Of a stretch of 64,000 bases of DNA, positions 1-7,802 are shown piece after piece (within the stretch, counting starts at the first letter, position 1; the number at the start of each line of letters is the position of its first letter). The stretch comes from Murinocardiopsis flavida (GTDB lineage: Bacteria > Actinomycetota > Actinomycetes > Streptosporangiales > Streptosporangiaceae), in NCBI RefSeq assembly GCF_003014485.1, contig NZ_PYGA01000016.1, positions 124,001 through 188,000 on the forward strand. Direction: 5' to 3'. The position numbers and the translations under genes were made by a program. The notes under the pieces were generated by a model. It was not told where the DNA came from. It was given only the letters and a program-made list of their open reading frames with translations, and ran no database searches.

Positions 1-273
1 GTCCATCGCGTCGATGACCATCGCGGCGTCGCTGGCGTTCTTGCCGGTGGTGTAGGCGAACTGCTGGATCGGCTGGATGGACTGGGCGAGCAACTGGTCT
101 TTCCAACTCTTGAGGCGCGTGCCGGTCCAGTCGCCGTAGGCGCGTTTGACGTGGGCGGTGCCGTACCTGGCGACCTCGGCCAGCAGTTCCTCGGCGACCG
201 CGGGATTGGCGTTGTCGGCGTCGATCAGCACCGCCAGTTTCGCGGCGGTGCCGGCGGCGGGTGCGGTGCTCAT
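1..273 (-). CDS. NYN/DUF88 domain protein, C-terminus outside window
   Basis: The visible 91 codons start at an ATG whose complement is at 271-273 and run off the left edge. The N-terminus carries the LIDADNAN signature of the NYN (LabA/DUF88, PIN-like) family, in which these aspartates bind metal for RNA cleavage. It is followed by a conserved block (KRAYGDW ... GKNASDAAMVIDAMD) typical of actinobacterial NYN proteins, including the second acidic stretch NASDAA. A ribonuclease role is known for the family and only inferred here. The family call is firm; the C-terminal domain (often OST-HTH) cannot be seen. Confidence 0.85.
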   Translation of the reverse strand, partial: MSTAPAAGTAAKLAVLIDADNANPAVAEELLAEVARYGTAHVKRAYGDWTGTRLKSWKDQLLAQSIQPIQQFAYTTGKNASDAAMVIDAMD

Positions 274-438
274 GCGCTGCGGCGCCGGTGCCGTCGCCGA
301 GGTCGTCCGCGCGGAATCGCAGGTCCATGGTCATGGCCGCCTCGCAGGGGTGGGTGGGGCCGTGCGCCCCCCGTTGCGCGCCGACGATGGCAATTTCCGG
401 CCCGGAAATTCAACCCCGCCGGTGGGCGGGGGTGCGGC

Positions 439-987
439 TCAGCCCTGGCCGCGGGCGGGTTCGAGGTCGGCGGTGTCGGTGATGCGGCGCAGCGCCAGGC
501 CGGCGGGCGGGGCCGGGGCGAACAGCCGCACGGCGAACCCGCCGGGCACATGCGCGCACGCCGTCCACGCCCCGGGCGAGGACAGCACGGTGAAGGTGTG
601 GGGGCGGCCGTCGATGGCGATGGGGGTGCTGGAGTAGTCGGCGGCGCCGTGGCGCGGGGGGTCGCTCCAGTCGGCGCGGCCGCGCGCCCGCGCCTCCATG
701 AAGTCGCGCTCGGCGCACAGCAGCCGCAGCTGCCGGGCGGGGTCGCCGCCGTCGCCGATGACGCGGCGGGTGGCGATCTCCAGGTCGAGGCGGGCGTCGC
801 TGGAGCGCCACCCGAAGTCGACCACGACCCGGTCGGGCGCCGCGGCGCCGGGCGCGGTGGTGGTGGCGCTGATGCGGCCGCGCTCGGCGGTGCCCTCGGG
901 GGCGAACAGCGGGACGGCGTCCAACAGTGCGGCGACCTCCGTGCCCGCGTCGCTGCCGCCCACCTGCGTCCCCCCGTCGTCGGCCAC
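439..987 (-). CDS. Hypothetical protein, 182 aa
   Basis: A 182-residue soluble protein with no signal peptide or membrane segment. The central part (residues about 45-130) looks like a compact alpha/beta domain with motifs FGWRSSDARLDLEIATRRV and HTFTVLSSPGAWTACAHV. I do not recognise the family. It is transcribed the same way as the NYN gene, 165 bases upstream of it. Codon usage with G/C at third positions supports this frame over the overlapping open frames on both strands. No function is proposed. Confidence 0.6.
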   Translation of the reverse strand: MADDGGTQVGGSDAGTEVAALLDAVPLFAPEGTAERGRISATTTAPGAAAPDRVVVDFGWRSSDARLDLEIATRRVIGDGGDPARQLRLLCAERDFMEARARGRADWSDPPRHGAADYSSTPIAIDGRPHTFTVLSSPGAWTACAHVPGGFAVRLFAPAPPAGLALRRITDTADLEPARGQG

Positions 988-1323
988 GCTGGAAGCCTAC
1001 CGGCCCCGGGCCGGCGCGATCGGAGGCCGCGGGTCCCCCGCCGAGGCCGCCCTCGTGCCGCGCGCCGGCGGCGGCGCCGTGCGCGCGCTCGGGCACCCGG
1101 ACCGGGCCGCGATGCCGCCCGCCCGCACCGGGCGCGCCGGGCGCGATGGTGACCCCCGCAACCCTCCCCCAATACCCCCCTCACCTGCACAGATACCGCC
1201 GAGACGCACATCACGGGACGTGCGGGGCGCAGGCGGAATGAAATCCCGCCCGGCCATGCGTTGGCCATTCCCGTGTGCCCCTGTCAGGGGCGCAGCCGAC
1301 CATCCAGCCGCCACTGTCCGCAC

Positions 1324-2547
1324 ATGGAGCGCCCTGTGCCTTACGCTCTGCTCGCTCTCGCCATCGGCGCATTCGGAATCGGCACCACCGAGTTCGTCAC
1401 GATGGGCATCCTGCCCGACGTCGCGTCGGCGCTGGGGGTGTCCATCCCCACCGCCGGCCACCTCATCTCCAGCTACGCCATCGGCGTGGTGATCGGCGCG
1501 CCGCTGCTGACCGTGGCGGCCACCCGGGTGCCCCGCAAGACGCTGCTGCTGGGGCTCATGGCGGTGTTCACCGCCGGGAACCTGGCCTCGGCGCTGGCCC
1601 CCACCTACGAGGTGCTGCTGGCGTCGCGCGTCCTCAGCGGGCTGCCCCACGGCGCGTTCTTCGGGGTCGCCGCCGTCGTAGGCGCCGGACTGGTGCCCTT
1701 CGACCGGCGGGCCCGCGCGATCGCCCTGATCATGTCCGGGCTGACCATCGCCAACATCATCGGGGTGCCGCTGGGCACCCTGGCCGCCCAGCAGCTCGGC
1801 TGGCGGGCCGCGTTCGTCATCGTGGTCGCCGTGGGCCTGGCCGCGCTCGCCGCCATCGCGGTGTCGGTGCCCTCCCAGCACACCGCCGGCCGGGCCGGGG
1901 TGCGCGCCGAGATGGGCGCCCTGGGCCGCACCCAGGTGTGGTTGGCGCTGCTGACCGGCGCCGTGGGCTTCGGCGGGATGTTCGCGTTCTACTCCTACAT
2001 CACCCCGATGATGACGGAGCTGAGCGGGTTCGCGCCGTCCTCGGTGACCCTCATCCTCGCCGTGTACGGGCTGGGGATGACCGCCGGGAACTTCCTCGGC
2101 GGGCGGCTGGCCGACTGGCGGCTGCTGCCCAGCCTCTACACCGCCATCGCCGCCATGGCCGCGACGCTGCTCGCCATGTACTACGCGGTGAGCGTCCCCT
2201 ACCTGGCCGTTCCCGGCGTGTTCCTGCTGGCGCTGGCGGGCTCCACCGCGGTGCCCATCCTCCAGACCCGGCTGCTCGACGTCGCCGCCGACGCGCCGTC
2301 GCTGGTGTCGTCGCTGCACCACTCGGCGTTCAACATCGCCAACGCCAACGGGGCGTGGCTGGGCGGCCTGGTGATCGGCGCCGGGTACGGGCTCGCCGCC
2401 CCCAACCTGGTGGGTGCGGGCCTGGCCGCGGCCGGGCTGGGCCTGGCGGTGGCCGCGGGGACGCTGGGCCGCCGCCCGGCCGCGGCGCCCGCCCCCGTCC
2501 GGGCGGCGCCCGATGCGGACCGGGAGCCGGTGGGCGCCCGGCACTGA
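1324..2547 (+). CDS. MFS transporter, AraJ/Cmx-type drug or sugar efflux
   Basis: A 407-residue integral membrane protein with about 12 hydrophobic segments. The N-terminus ALLALAIGAFGIGTTEFVTMGI, followed by VASALGVSIPTAGHLISSYAIGVVIGAPLLT, is the classic start of the DHA1 subfamily that includes AraJ, Cmx/CmlR chloramphenicol exporters and YdhP. The motif-A-like loop reads RVPRKTLLLG. I chose the ATG at 1324 because the first helix starts directly after it; an in-frame extension to 1261 would add unlikely residues. It is probably a proton-driven exporter of small molecules; the substrate cannot be read from sequence. Confidence 0.85.
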   Translation: MERPVPYALLALAIGAFGIGTTEFVTMGILPDVASALGVSIPTAGHLISSYAIGVVIGAPLLTVAATRVPRKTLLLGLMAVFTAGNLASALAPTYEVLLASRVLSGLPHGAFFGVAAVVGAGLVPFDRRARAIALIMSGLTIANIIGVPLGTLAAQQLGWRAAFVIVVAVGLAALAAIAVSVPSQHTAGRAGVRAEMGALGRTQVWLALLTGAVGFGGMFAFYSYITPMMTELSGFAPSSVTLILAVYGLGMTAGNFLGGRLADWRLLPSLYTAIAAMAATLLAMYYAVSVPYLAVPGVFLLALAGSTAVPILQTRLLDVAADAPSLVSSLHHSAFNIANANGAWLGGLVIGAGYGLAAPNLVGAGLAAAGLGLAVAAGTLGRRPAAAPAPVRAAPDADREPVGARH

Positions 2548-2571
2548 GCCCCGCGGGGGCGCGGGGGGTCG

Positions 2572-2588
2572 GGCGCTAGGGTGTGCGG
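2572..2588 (+). promoter_or_regulatory. Promoter-like element of first DUF3592 gene
   Basis: The 17-mer GGCGCTAGGGTGTGCGG contains a TAGGGT -10-like hexamer (2577-2582), 33 bases before the start at 2621. The identical 17-mer recurs at 3081-3097 at nearly the same distance (35 bases) before the second DUF3592 gene. Confidence 0.5.
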
Positions 2589-2620
2589 TGCCGGATCCCC
2601 CGCCCATGTAGAGGATTGCG

Positions 2621-3058
2621 ATGTTGCCCGACCTCTCCGCCGCTGCCGAGGACACCGCGGTCATCGGGCTCCTGGGCGGTGTCGGAGCGCTGTTCCTCGC
2701 GATGGGCGGCACGACCGTGTACCGGGTGATGGCGCTGCGCTCGCGCGGCGTCCGCGTGCCCGGGCGCATCACCGGCGCGCGCATCAGCACCTCCAGCGAG
2801 GGCGGCACCTCCAGCGCCGCGACCTTCGAGTTCACGACCGTGGAGGGGCGCCACGTGCACACGACCCAGCCGGTGTCGTCGTCCTCCAACCGCCTGCGCG
2901 CCGGGCATGCGGTCACGGTCGCCTACGACCCCGGCGACCCCGAGCGCGCCGAGGTCGTGGAGGCCGTGACCCAGCTCGCCGGAGGGCTGGCCTTCGCCGC
3001 GGCCGGTGCCGCCCTCCTGATCGGGGGCGCCGTCGCGCTGGCGCGGCTCCTGGGCTAG
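2621..3058 (+). CDS. DUF3592 membrane protein (copy 1)
   Basis: A 145-residue protein with an N-terminal transmembrane helix (about residues 15-38) and a C-terminal one (about 120-143). Between them lies an extracytoplasmic beta-rich domain: the VRVPGRITGARIS strand, FEFTTVEGRHVHTTQP and VAYDPGDPERAEV. The VAYDP-DPERAEV pattern is the hallmark of DUF3592. Function is unknown. The next gene is a clear paralogue in the same orientation with a duplicated upstream promoter block, so the pair arose by tandem duplication. Confidence 0.8.
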   Translation: MLPDLSAAAEDTAVIGLLGGVGALFLAMGGTTVYRVMALRSRGVRVPGRITGARISTSSEGGTSSAATFEFTTVEGRHVHTTQPVSSSSNRLRAGHAVTVAYDPGDPERAEVVEAVTQLAGGLAFAAAGAALLIGGAVALARLLG

Positions 3059-3080
3059 GTCCGGCGGCGCGGAGGGAGGC

Positions 3081-3097
3081 GGCGCTAGGGTGTGCGG
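3081..3097 (+). promoter_or_regulatory. Promoter-like element of second DUF3592 gene
   Basis: An identical copy of the 17-mer at 2572-2588, with TAGGGT at 3086-3091, 35 bases before the ATG at 3132. Its conservation inside otherwise diverged upstream DNA argues for a retained promoter. Confidence 0.5.
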
Positions 3098-3131
3098 CGT
3101 CGACTCCCCCCACGCTCTGCCGAGGACCGCG

Positions 3132-3560
3132 ATGCTCGCCGAAATCTCCGCCTTCTTCCAAGACACCATGTTCATCTGGATCCCGCTGATCCTGGGGTCG
3201 GTGTTTCTGACCCTGGGCATCACGACCCTGCGCCGGGTGATGGCGCTGCGCTCGCGCGGCATCCGCGTACCCGGGCGCGTCACCGGGTCGAGCGGCATGT
3301 CGGGCAACAACACCAGGGCGACGACGTTCGAGTTCACGACCGCGGACGGGCGCTACGTGCACACCGAGCAGTCCGTGTCGACCTCCCCGAACCTGATGCG
3401 CCGCGGGCGCCAGGTCACCGTCGCCTACGACCCCGACGACCCCGAGCGCGCCGAGATCATCGAGTCGGTGAGCCAGATCGCGGGCGCGGTGGTGTTCACC
3501 GTCGGCGGCTGCGTGGCCCTGCTCGCGGCCGCCGTCATCACGGTGGTGACACTGGGGTAG
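3132..3560 (+). CDS. DUF3592 membrane protein (copy 2)
   Basis: A 142-residue paralogue of the preceding gene with the same layout: helix (about 14-36), RRVMALRSRGIRVPGRVTG, FEFTTADGRYVHTEQS, VAYDPDDPERAEIIESV, and a C-terminal helix (about 115-138). The RVMALRSRG and VRVPGR-type blocks are almost identical between copies. The N-terminus and the Ser/Gly-rich loop differ, which suggests diverged ligands or partners. The ATG at 3132 is preferred to an in-frame start at 3090 because the latter lies within the conserved promoter block. Confidence 0.8.
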   Translation: MLAEISAFFQDTMFIWIPLILGSVFLTLGITTLRRVMALRSRGIRVPGRVTGSSGMSGNNTRATTFEFTTADGRYVHTEQSVSTSPNLMRRGRQVTVAYDPDDPERAEIIESVSQIAGAVVFTVGGCVALLAAAVITVVTLG

Positions 3561-3769
3561 GGCCGGTCCGGCCGGAGGGCAGGCGCCCTGCCTCTGCGCG
3601 GGGGCGGCCCCCGGCGTTGCGGCACCTCGGCCGCGCCGGGCCCCGGCAGCCCCCGGACCGAGGTACACCTATGCCCACCCCGGCCCGGTACCCACGCCCA
3701 GTGCCCGGGCGCCCCGCCGCTCCTAGCGTTGGACCCGCCCACGACCCCAGCGCACAGAGGCGGAAACCG

Positions 3770-5167
3770 ATGACGCACACGAGGACCGCGCGGTCCGCGG
3801 CAGCCCCCGCGGGCCGCACCCCTCCACCCGGCCTCCGGTGGCGGGTCCCGCTTCTCGCCCTGGCCGCGGCGGTCGCCACCGCGGGGGCGGCCCACCCCGT
3901 CCCGGCCGAGGCCGGAACCGACCCCGTGGTGGGGGCCCTGGAGGAGCACGCCCATCCGCTGCGCTCCACCGCACCGGGCGGGCCGCTGCACGACCTGCGG
4001 CCGCTGGGCCGCATGGTCGGCGATGCCCCGGTCGTCGCGCTCGGCGAGGCCACGCACAGCTCGCGGGAGTTCTTCACCATGAAGCACCGCGCGTTCCGCC
4101 ACCTGGTCCGGGACAAGGGCTTCACGACCTTCGGCCAGGAACTGCACGTGGGCGCCGGCCTGCGGTTCAACGACTACGTGCGCACCGGGAAGGGCGATCT
4201 GCGGGCGCTGATGCGCGACGACCCCATGTGGAACACCCGCGAGTACCGCGACCTGTTCACCTGGATGCGCGAGTACAACGAGCGCCACCCCGCCGACAAG
4301 GTCCAGTTCATGGGGAACGACATCGACTACCCCAGCCCCGAACTGTTCGACCGGGTGACCGCTTACCTGCGGGAGCACGAGCCCGCCCTGCTGCCCGAGA
4401 TCGCCGGACTCTACGCGGGGCTGCGCCCCGACACCGACTACACCGCGTGGACCGCGGCGTATCCGGACCGGCCGCTGGCCGAGCGCACCGAGCGGGGCAA
4501 GCGGGCCGAGCGGGCGCTGGCGCGCCTGGAGCGCGCCGGGGCCGGGGCGGATCCGGACGCGTTCGACACGGCCGTGCACTACGCCAGGGTCGTCTCCCAG
4601 ACCTACACCATGTACGCGTTCGACCTCGCCGACCCCGCGGAACTGCCGAAGGTGCTCAGCCACCGCGACAAGGCGATGGCCGACAACACCGTCTGGTGGC
4701 ACGAACGCACCGGCCACAAGATGATGCTCTCGGCGCACAACGGGCACGTCGGCTACGAGTGGACCGGATCGGAGTTCCCGGGCTCCCCGGCGAAGCCCGA
4801 ACTCCAGGGCGCGTTCCTGCGCGACATGCTGGGCGAGCGCTTCGTCAACGCCGGTTTCACCTTCGACCGGGGGGCATTCAACGCCTACCCGGACGGCGGT
4901 TCCGAACTGACCCGCCACGCGGTCGGCCCCGCCGCGCCGGGCAGCAACGAGCACGTCCTCGCCGCGGTGCGCCACCCCGCCTACATCCTGGACACCCGCA
5001 CCCTGGCGGAACCGGCGCGCGCCTGGGCGGGCGAGGCCCGCCCGACCTTCGGCATCGGCGCCGCGTTCCCCGGCCCCGACGGCCCGCTGGCAACGGTGGC
5101 GCTGCGCAGGTCCTACGACATCGTGATCCACCTCGACCGCGTCCGCGCGGCCCGGCTCCTGCCGTGA
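3770..5167 (+). CDS. Secreted erythromycin esterase family protein
   Basis: A 465-residue protein. Residues 1-48 form a twin-Arg-free signal sequence (RWRVPLLALAAAVATAGAAHPVPAEA). The mature part shows the erythromycin-esterase fold: ALGEATHSSREFF (family-conserved Glu93 and His96), FGQELHVGAGLRFNDYV, FMGNDIDYPSPELFDRV, and SAHNGHVG with another conserved His. EreA/EreB hydrolyse the macrolide lactone, but most homologues, including secreted ones, have unknown substrates, so resistance is not implied. A TAGCGT -10-like hexamer lies at 3724-3729. It converges on the deformylase gene across a strong double hairpin. Confidence 0.85.
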   Translation: MTHTRTARSAAAPAGRTPPPGLRWRVPLLALAAAVATAGAAHPVPAEAGTDPVVGALEEHAHPLRSTAPGGPLHDLRPLGRMVGDAPVVALGEATHSSREFFTMKHRAFRHLVRDKGFTTFGQELHVGAGLRFNDYVRTGKGDLRALMRDDPMWNTREYRDLFTWMREYNERHPADKVQFMGNDIDYPSPELFDRVTAYLREHEPALLPEIAGLYAGLRPDTDYTAWTAAYPDRPLAERTERGKRAERALARLERAGAGADPDAFDTAVHYARVVSQTYTMYAFDLADPAELPKVLSHRDKAMADNTVWWHERTGHKMMLSAHNGHVGYEWTGSEFPGSPAKPELQGAFLRDMLGERFVNAGFTFDRGAFNAYPDGGSELTRHAVGPAAPGSNEHVLAAVRHPAYILDTRTLAEPARAWAGEARPTFGIGAAFPGPDGPLATVALRRSYDIVIHLDRVRAARLLP

Positions 5168-5201
5168 GGGCGGGCGGCCGCGCGCGGTGGCGCTGAGGGG
5201 A

Positions 5202-5259
5202 CCCGCCGGCGGTGACCACCGCCGGCGGGCCCCGCCCCGGGACGCCGCGGGGCGGGGCC
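5202..5259. terminator. Double hairpin between convergent genes
   Basis: Two perfect inverted repeats lie back to back. Arms 5202-5213/5218-5229 (12 bp, 4-nt loop) are followed by arms 5228-5238/5249-5259 (11 bp, 10-nt loop). There is no U tract, as is common in high-GC actinomycetes. Their position between the convergent esterase and deformylase genes suits a bidirectional terminator. Confidence 0.75.
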
Positions 5260-5261
5260 TG

Positions 5262-5939
5262 TCAGGGCGGCGAGCCGAGGTCCCCGGCGAGTTTGGCGGC
5301 GGTCTCCTCCCGGCGGGCGAACACGTCGTTGCGCATCTCGCTCATCTGCTTCAGGGCCTTCTTGCGTTCGCGCTTGCCCAACCGGTCGATGTAGAGCCGC
5401 CCGTAGGTGTGGTCGGTCTCGTGCTGGAGGCAGCGCGCGAGGTACCCCGCGCCCTCCAGCACCACCGGGGCGCCGTCGCGGTCGAACCCGCGCACGGTGG
5501 CGGTCTCGGCGCGCGGCAGCTCGGCGTGGGGGCCCGGCACGGACAGGCACCCCTCCTCGTCCAGGTCCAGCCCGCCCCCGGCGGGGCGCTCGTCCAGGAC
5601 GGGGTTGCAGACGTGGCCGACGTGGCGGCCCCCGTCGTCGTCGGGGCAGTCGAACACGAACACCCGGGCGTCGACCCCGACCTGGTTGGCGGCCAGCCCC
5701 ACCCCCTCGCACACGTACATGGTGTGGAACAGGTCGTCGACCAGGCGCGCCAGTTCCGGTGTGCCGAACGCGGCGACGTCGGCGTTGCGCCGGTGCAGCA
5801 CCTCCTCGCCCACCTCGGTCACCCGCAGGTACCGCCCGCGGGCCGCCTCCGGCGCGTACCGGGGGTAGGAATCGACCTCGCGCCCCTGCACGAAGACCCT
5901 GGGCTCCGCGGGCGGCTCGGACGCGTGCTGCTCGGACAT
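5262..5939 (-). CDS. def: Peptide deformylase
   Basis: A 225-residue metalloenzyme that removes the formyl group from nascent proteins. All three deformylase motifs are present: GVGLAANQVG (79-88), EGCLSVPG (129-136, metal ligand Cys131) and QHETDH (172-177, ligands His173/His177 and the catalytic Glu174). Family enzymes are usually 165-190 residues; the roughly 35 extra N-terminal residues are also seen in other actinobacterial paralogues. The ATG at 5939 is the only start just before the conserved region. Likely cytosolic and functional; I cannot tell whether it is the main or an accessory copy. Confidence 0.93.
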   Translation of the reverse strand: MSEQHASEPPAEPRVFVQGREVDSYPRYAPEAARGRYLRVTEVGEEVLHRRNADVAAFGTPELARLVDDLFHTMYVCEGVGLAANQVGVDARVFVFDCPDDDGGRHVGHVCNPVLDERPAGGGLDLDEEGCLSVPGPHAELPRAETATVRGFDRDGAPVVLEGAGYLARCLQHETDHTYGRLYIDRLGKRERKKALKQMSEMRNDVFARREETAAKLAGDLGSPP

Positions 5940-6334
5940 CGGTGTCTCGTCTCTCCCCGGTTCGGTTGCGGTGCGGGGTGCGCGCACCCGGCCGCGCCCC
6001 ACCCCAAGTGTGCCCAACCCCGCAGTGTGCCCGCGCACCGGCCGCCGCGAGCCCTCGCTGCGCGATTCTCCGCGAAGCGTGCGCAGTAGGAGTGTGCGGA
6101 GCATCCGGCGGACAGAGGGTTGGTCGCCGTCGCGATTGCGGAGCATTCGGCGGCGCGAAGCGCCTCGGCCGCCAGGCCCCGGGCACGGACCCGTGGGGAT
6201 GCACGACGTGCGGGAAGGCTCCGGCGTGGTGTTCGGTGCGTCTCGCGCTTGTGGCGGGGGTGCGTTCCACGCCCCCCTGCACCCCGGCGATGCCCAAGGC
6301 TGCCGCTCCGCGCGAAGCGCGAGCGGCGCGAAGC
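5940..6334. other. Intergenic region with diverged palindromic repeats
   Basis: About 400 bases without a credible gene. It holds short repeats of the type GGCGCGAAGCGCC and GTGTGCGGAGCATnCGGCGG (near 6090-6160), and one copy of the 37-bp intergenic repeat at 6195-6231. It appears to be repeat-rich chromosomal spacer next to the integrative element. Confidence 0.5.
6195..6231 (+). repeat. 37-bp direct repeat, left copy
   Basis: A 37-bp block identical to 14515-14551, 8.3 kb away, and carrying the palindrome GCACGACGTGC. Weaker similarity extends about 35 bases upstream in both copies. A third diverged copy lies around 22650-22690. Both 37-bp copies lie outside the candidate att cores. Confidence 0.85.
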
Positions 6335-6345
6335 ACCACGGCGCG
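6335..6345. other. Candidate left attachment core
   Basis: ACCACGGCGCG matches 14465-14475 exactly. Eleven bases can recur by chance in GC-rich DNA, but placement of the partner at the integrase stop codon is the usual geometry. No tRNA gene is recognisable at either end. Confidence 0.4.
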
Positions 6346-6357
6346 TTCAAGTAGGTG

Positions 6358-6389
6358 AAAGGCGCCGGTCGATCGGGACCGGCGCCTTT
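6358..6389. terminator. Hairpin terminator at left element end
   Basis: Arms 6358-6370 and 6377-6389 (AAAGGCGCCGGTC and its complement) form a perfect 13-bp stem with a 6-nt loop. A/T ends give a U run in both directions. It lies just inside the left att candidate and would insulate the element from the chromosome. Confidence 0.75.
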
Positions 6390-6546
6390 CCCATGTCACA
6401 GACTATGCCGTTGACCTGCACGGACATCGATCGTTCGGGGGTCTCCTCGGCGGTGGTGTGGCACGGGAGGGCGTGTGTAGAGGTCCGTATGCGCGGGGTG
6501 CGGGCCATACACGGGCCAACTGGGGCCGGTGAACTGGGCTGATACC

Positions 6547-6556
6547 GGGTGGCCCG
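6547..6556 (+). repeat. GGGTGGCCCG decamer, element left end
   Basis: One of three copies within the element; the other two lie in tandem upstream of the excisionase gene (12713-12722 and 12724-12733). It may be an arm-type recombinase or replication-protein site. Confidence 0.35.
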
Positions 6557-6647
6557 CGACGGGCAGCTTCCGCAACGGTGCGGCTCGATGCCGCTCCGGG
6601 GCGGTCCCGCGCTGGGGAGGGTGGACGGATCTGGGCTCGGGAGCGGC

Positions 6648-6751
6648 GCACGGCGGGAGATCGGGGCCGCTACGCTCGTCCAGCCGTAGGGGCCCTTCGG
6701 GCTCCACCGCGTCTTCCCCTACAAGGCCCCGATCTTCGGGTCCCGCCGTGC
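6648..6751. other. Nested 104-nt stem-loop structure
   Basis: Arm 6648-6658 pairs perfectly with 6741-6751 (11 bp). After a small internal loop, 6660-6668 pairs with 6725-6733 (9 bp). Inside, 6686-6692 pairs with 6716-6722 (GTAGGGG/CCCCTAC), and a terminal GCCC-TTC-GGGC hairpin sits at 6692-6702. A long multi-level fold in non-coding DNA near the element end may be a single-strand or double-strand replication origin, a transfer site, or a structured RNA. It could also terminate the minus-strand gene ending at 6787. Confidence 0.6.
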
Positions 6752-6786
6752 GGTGCGGACGTGTACAGATCCGGCCGTCCGGTGCT

Positions 6787-7170
6787 TCACTGCGGACCGT
6801 CGCCTTCGGGGTCCTCGGTGCTGAGGAGCGGCGGACGGTTCGCGAGTGCCTCGCTGATGGCCCGGTTGGCGCGCTGCTCGTCCAGGCGCGCTTGCAGGGG
6901 GTTGCTGCCGCGTTCGGTGTCCCAGACTCCGACGCGCCCGTCGGGCAGGATCTTGGTACGTACGCGCCGGTCGATGATTCGCCCGGCCCTGCGTCCGGCC
7001 TTGCGGGCGCGTTCGCGCTCGGCCTCGTCGGCGCATGCCAGCACAACGGCGCCGATGGTCTTCAGCTCTGCGGCGATCTGCTCGGCCCATCGCCCGATTC
7101 GGTGCGCCTCGGCTTGGGCGCGGGCCTTCGCTGTGGTCGCGCTGCTGATGGGGCGCACGTTGTCAGCCAT
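6787..7170 (-). CDS. Element-encoded hypothetical protein, 127 aa
   Basis: A 127-residue basic, mostly helical protein starting at the ATG at 7170 (MADNVRPISSATTAKARAQAEAHRIGRW). The heptad-like stretch from residue 10 to 70, rich in Ala, Arg and Glu (AEQIAAELKTIGAVVLACADEAERERARKAGRRAGRIIDRRV), suggests a coiled-coil or DNA-binding helical protein. I do not recognise a family. The frame continues upstream without stop but over a GC-rich tandem repeat, so the internal ATG is favoured. It is the leftmost gene of the element. Confidence 0.6.
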   Translation of the reverse strand: MADNVRPISSATTAKARAQAEAHRIGRWAEQIAAELKTIGAVVLACADEAERERARKAGRRAGRIIDRRVRTKILPDGRVGVWDTERGSNPLQARLDEQRANRAISEALANRPPLLSTEDPEGDGPQ

Positions 7171-7346
7171 GGTCGCCGATGCTACCGGGGCGCTGGCGTT
7201 CGCGTCGGGGTTCACCCGTGGCCGCGCCGGAGTCGGCTCTGCCGTGCCTGCCTGGGACCGGGCGGAACGTGACCGGTACGCGGGTGATCTGACACGGCGG
7301 GGCAGGTCTCTCCCTCCGCGCTGCGCGCGCCCGGGGCGCCCGTGCA

Positions 7347-7434
7347 GCCGACGTGAGGCGGGCGGCGCGACGCGGCCCCGCGCGAGCACGGCCGACGTGA
7401 GGCGGGCGGCGCGACGCGGCCCCGCGCGAGCACG
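7347..7434. repeat. 44-bp tandem duplication
   Basis: Two perfect adjacent 44-bp copies (7347-7390 and 7391-7434), followed by the first bases of a third, in non-coding DNA upstream of the 6787-7170 gene. Each copy starts GCCGACGTGAGGCGGGC. Exact identity implies recent duplication or active maintenance. Confidence 0.9.
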
Positions 7435-7509
7435 GCCGACGCAGGAGGCCGCGCGCAGTGCGGTAGCCGCTAGGAGCGCTGTCCGCCGACCCTTCGCGCT
7501 GACGTTTCA

Positions 7510-7538
7510 GCCCCGGCCGCGCGTAGCGCGGCCGGGGC
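7510..7538. terminator. Perfect 13-bp hairpin terminator
   Basis: Arms 7510-7522 and 7526-7538 pair perfectly around GTA. It lies about 80 bases downstream of the minus-strand XRE/DUF397 operon and would end that transcript. The loop region contains GCGCGTAGCGC, a sequence found twice more in this element (12482-12492 and 12558-12568). Confidence 0.75.
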
Positions 7539-7616
7539 TCTTGATCCTGTAGGGAAAGTTCTCACCGCAGCATCGGCCACGCTGCCGCCCCTGTGCCGGG
7601 GACGGCTGGGCGGGAA

Positions 7617-7802
7617 CTACCGCGCTTCGGCTCGCACGTGGTGCAGGAACGCCGTCCACTCCTCGGCGCCGAACGTCAGGTGTCCGCGCTCCCTGCTCTG
7701 CGTGTCACGCACCAACGCGCCCCGACTGCTCTCGGCGACCTCAACGCAATTGTTCGTAGCTCCGCTGTAACTGGACTTGTGCCACGTCGTCTCACGTGCC
7801 AT
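7617..7802 (-). CDS. DUF397 protein
   Basis: A 61-residue protein with the full DUF397 signature: WHKSSYSG near the N-terminus, NCVEVAE, VRDTQ, and a terminal LTFGAEEWTAFL. DUF397 proteins of actinomycetes are encoded beside XRE/DUF5753 regulators and act with them in a toxin/antitoxin-like or developmental control pair (WhiJ-type, Scr1-type). The start overlaps the 3' end of the XRE gene by 11 bases, so the two are translationally coupled. Confidence 0.9.
   Translation of the reverse strand: MARETTWHKSSYSGATNNCVEVAESSRGALVRDTQSRERGHLTFGAEEWTAFLHHVRAEAR

Noticed and set aside
3770-5167. Erythromycin resistance gene
   Set aside because: The fold is right, but the protein has a signal sequence and family members with unknown substrates dominate; macrolide hydrolysis cannot be claimed.
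6300-6400. tRNA gene as integration target at the left end
   Set aside because: A GTTCAAG word near 6346 recalls a T-loop, but no cloverleaf arms or anticodon stem fit around it; no tRNA can be supported at either end of the element.
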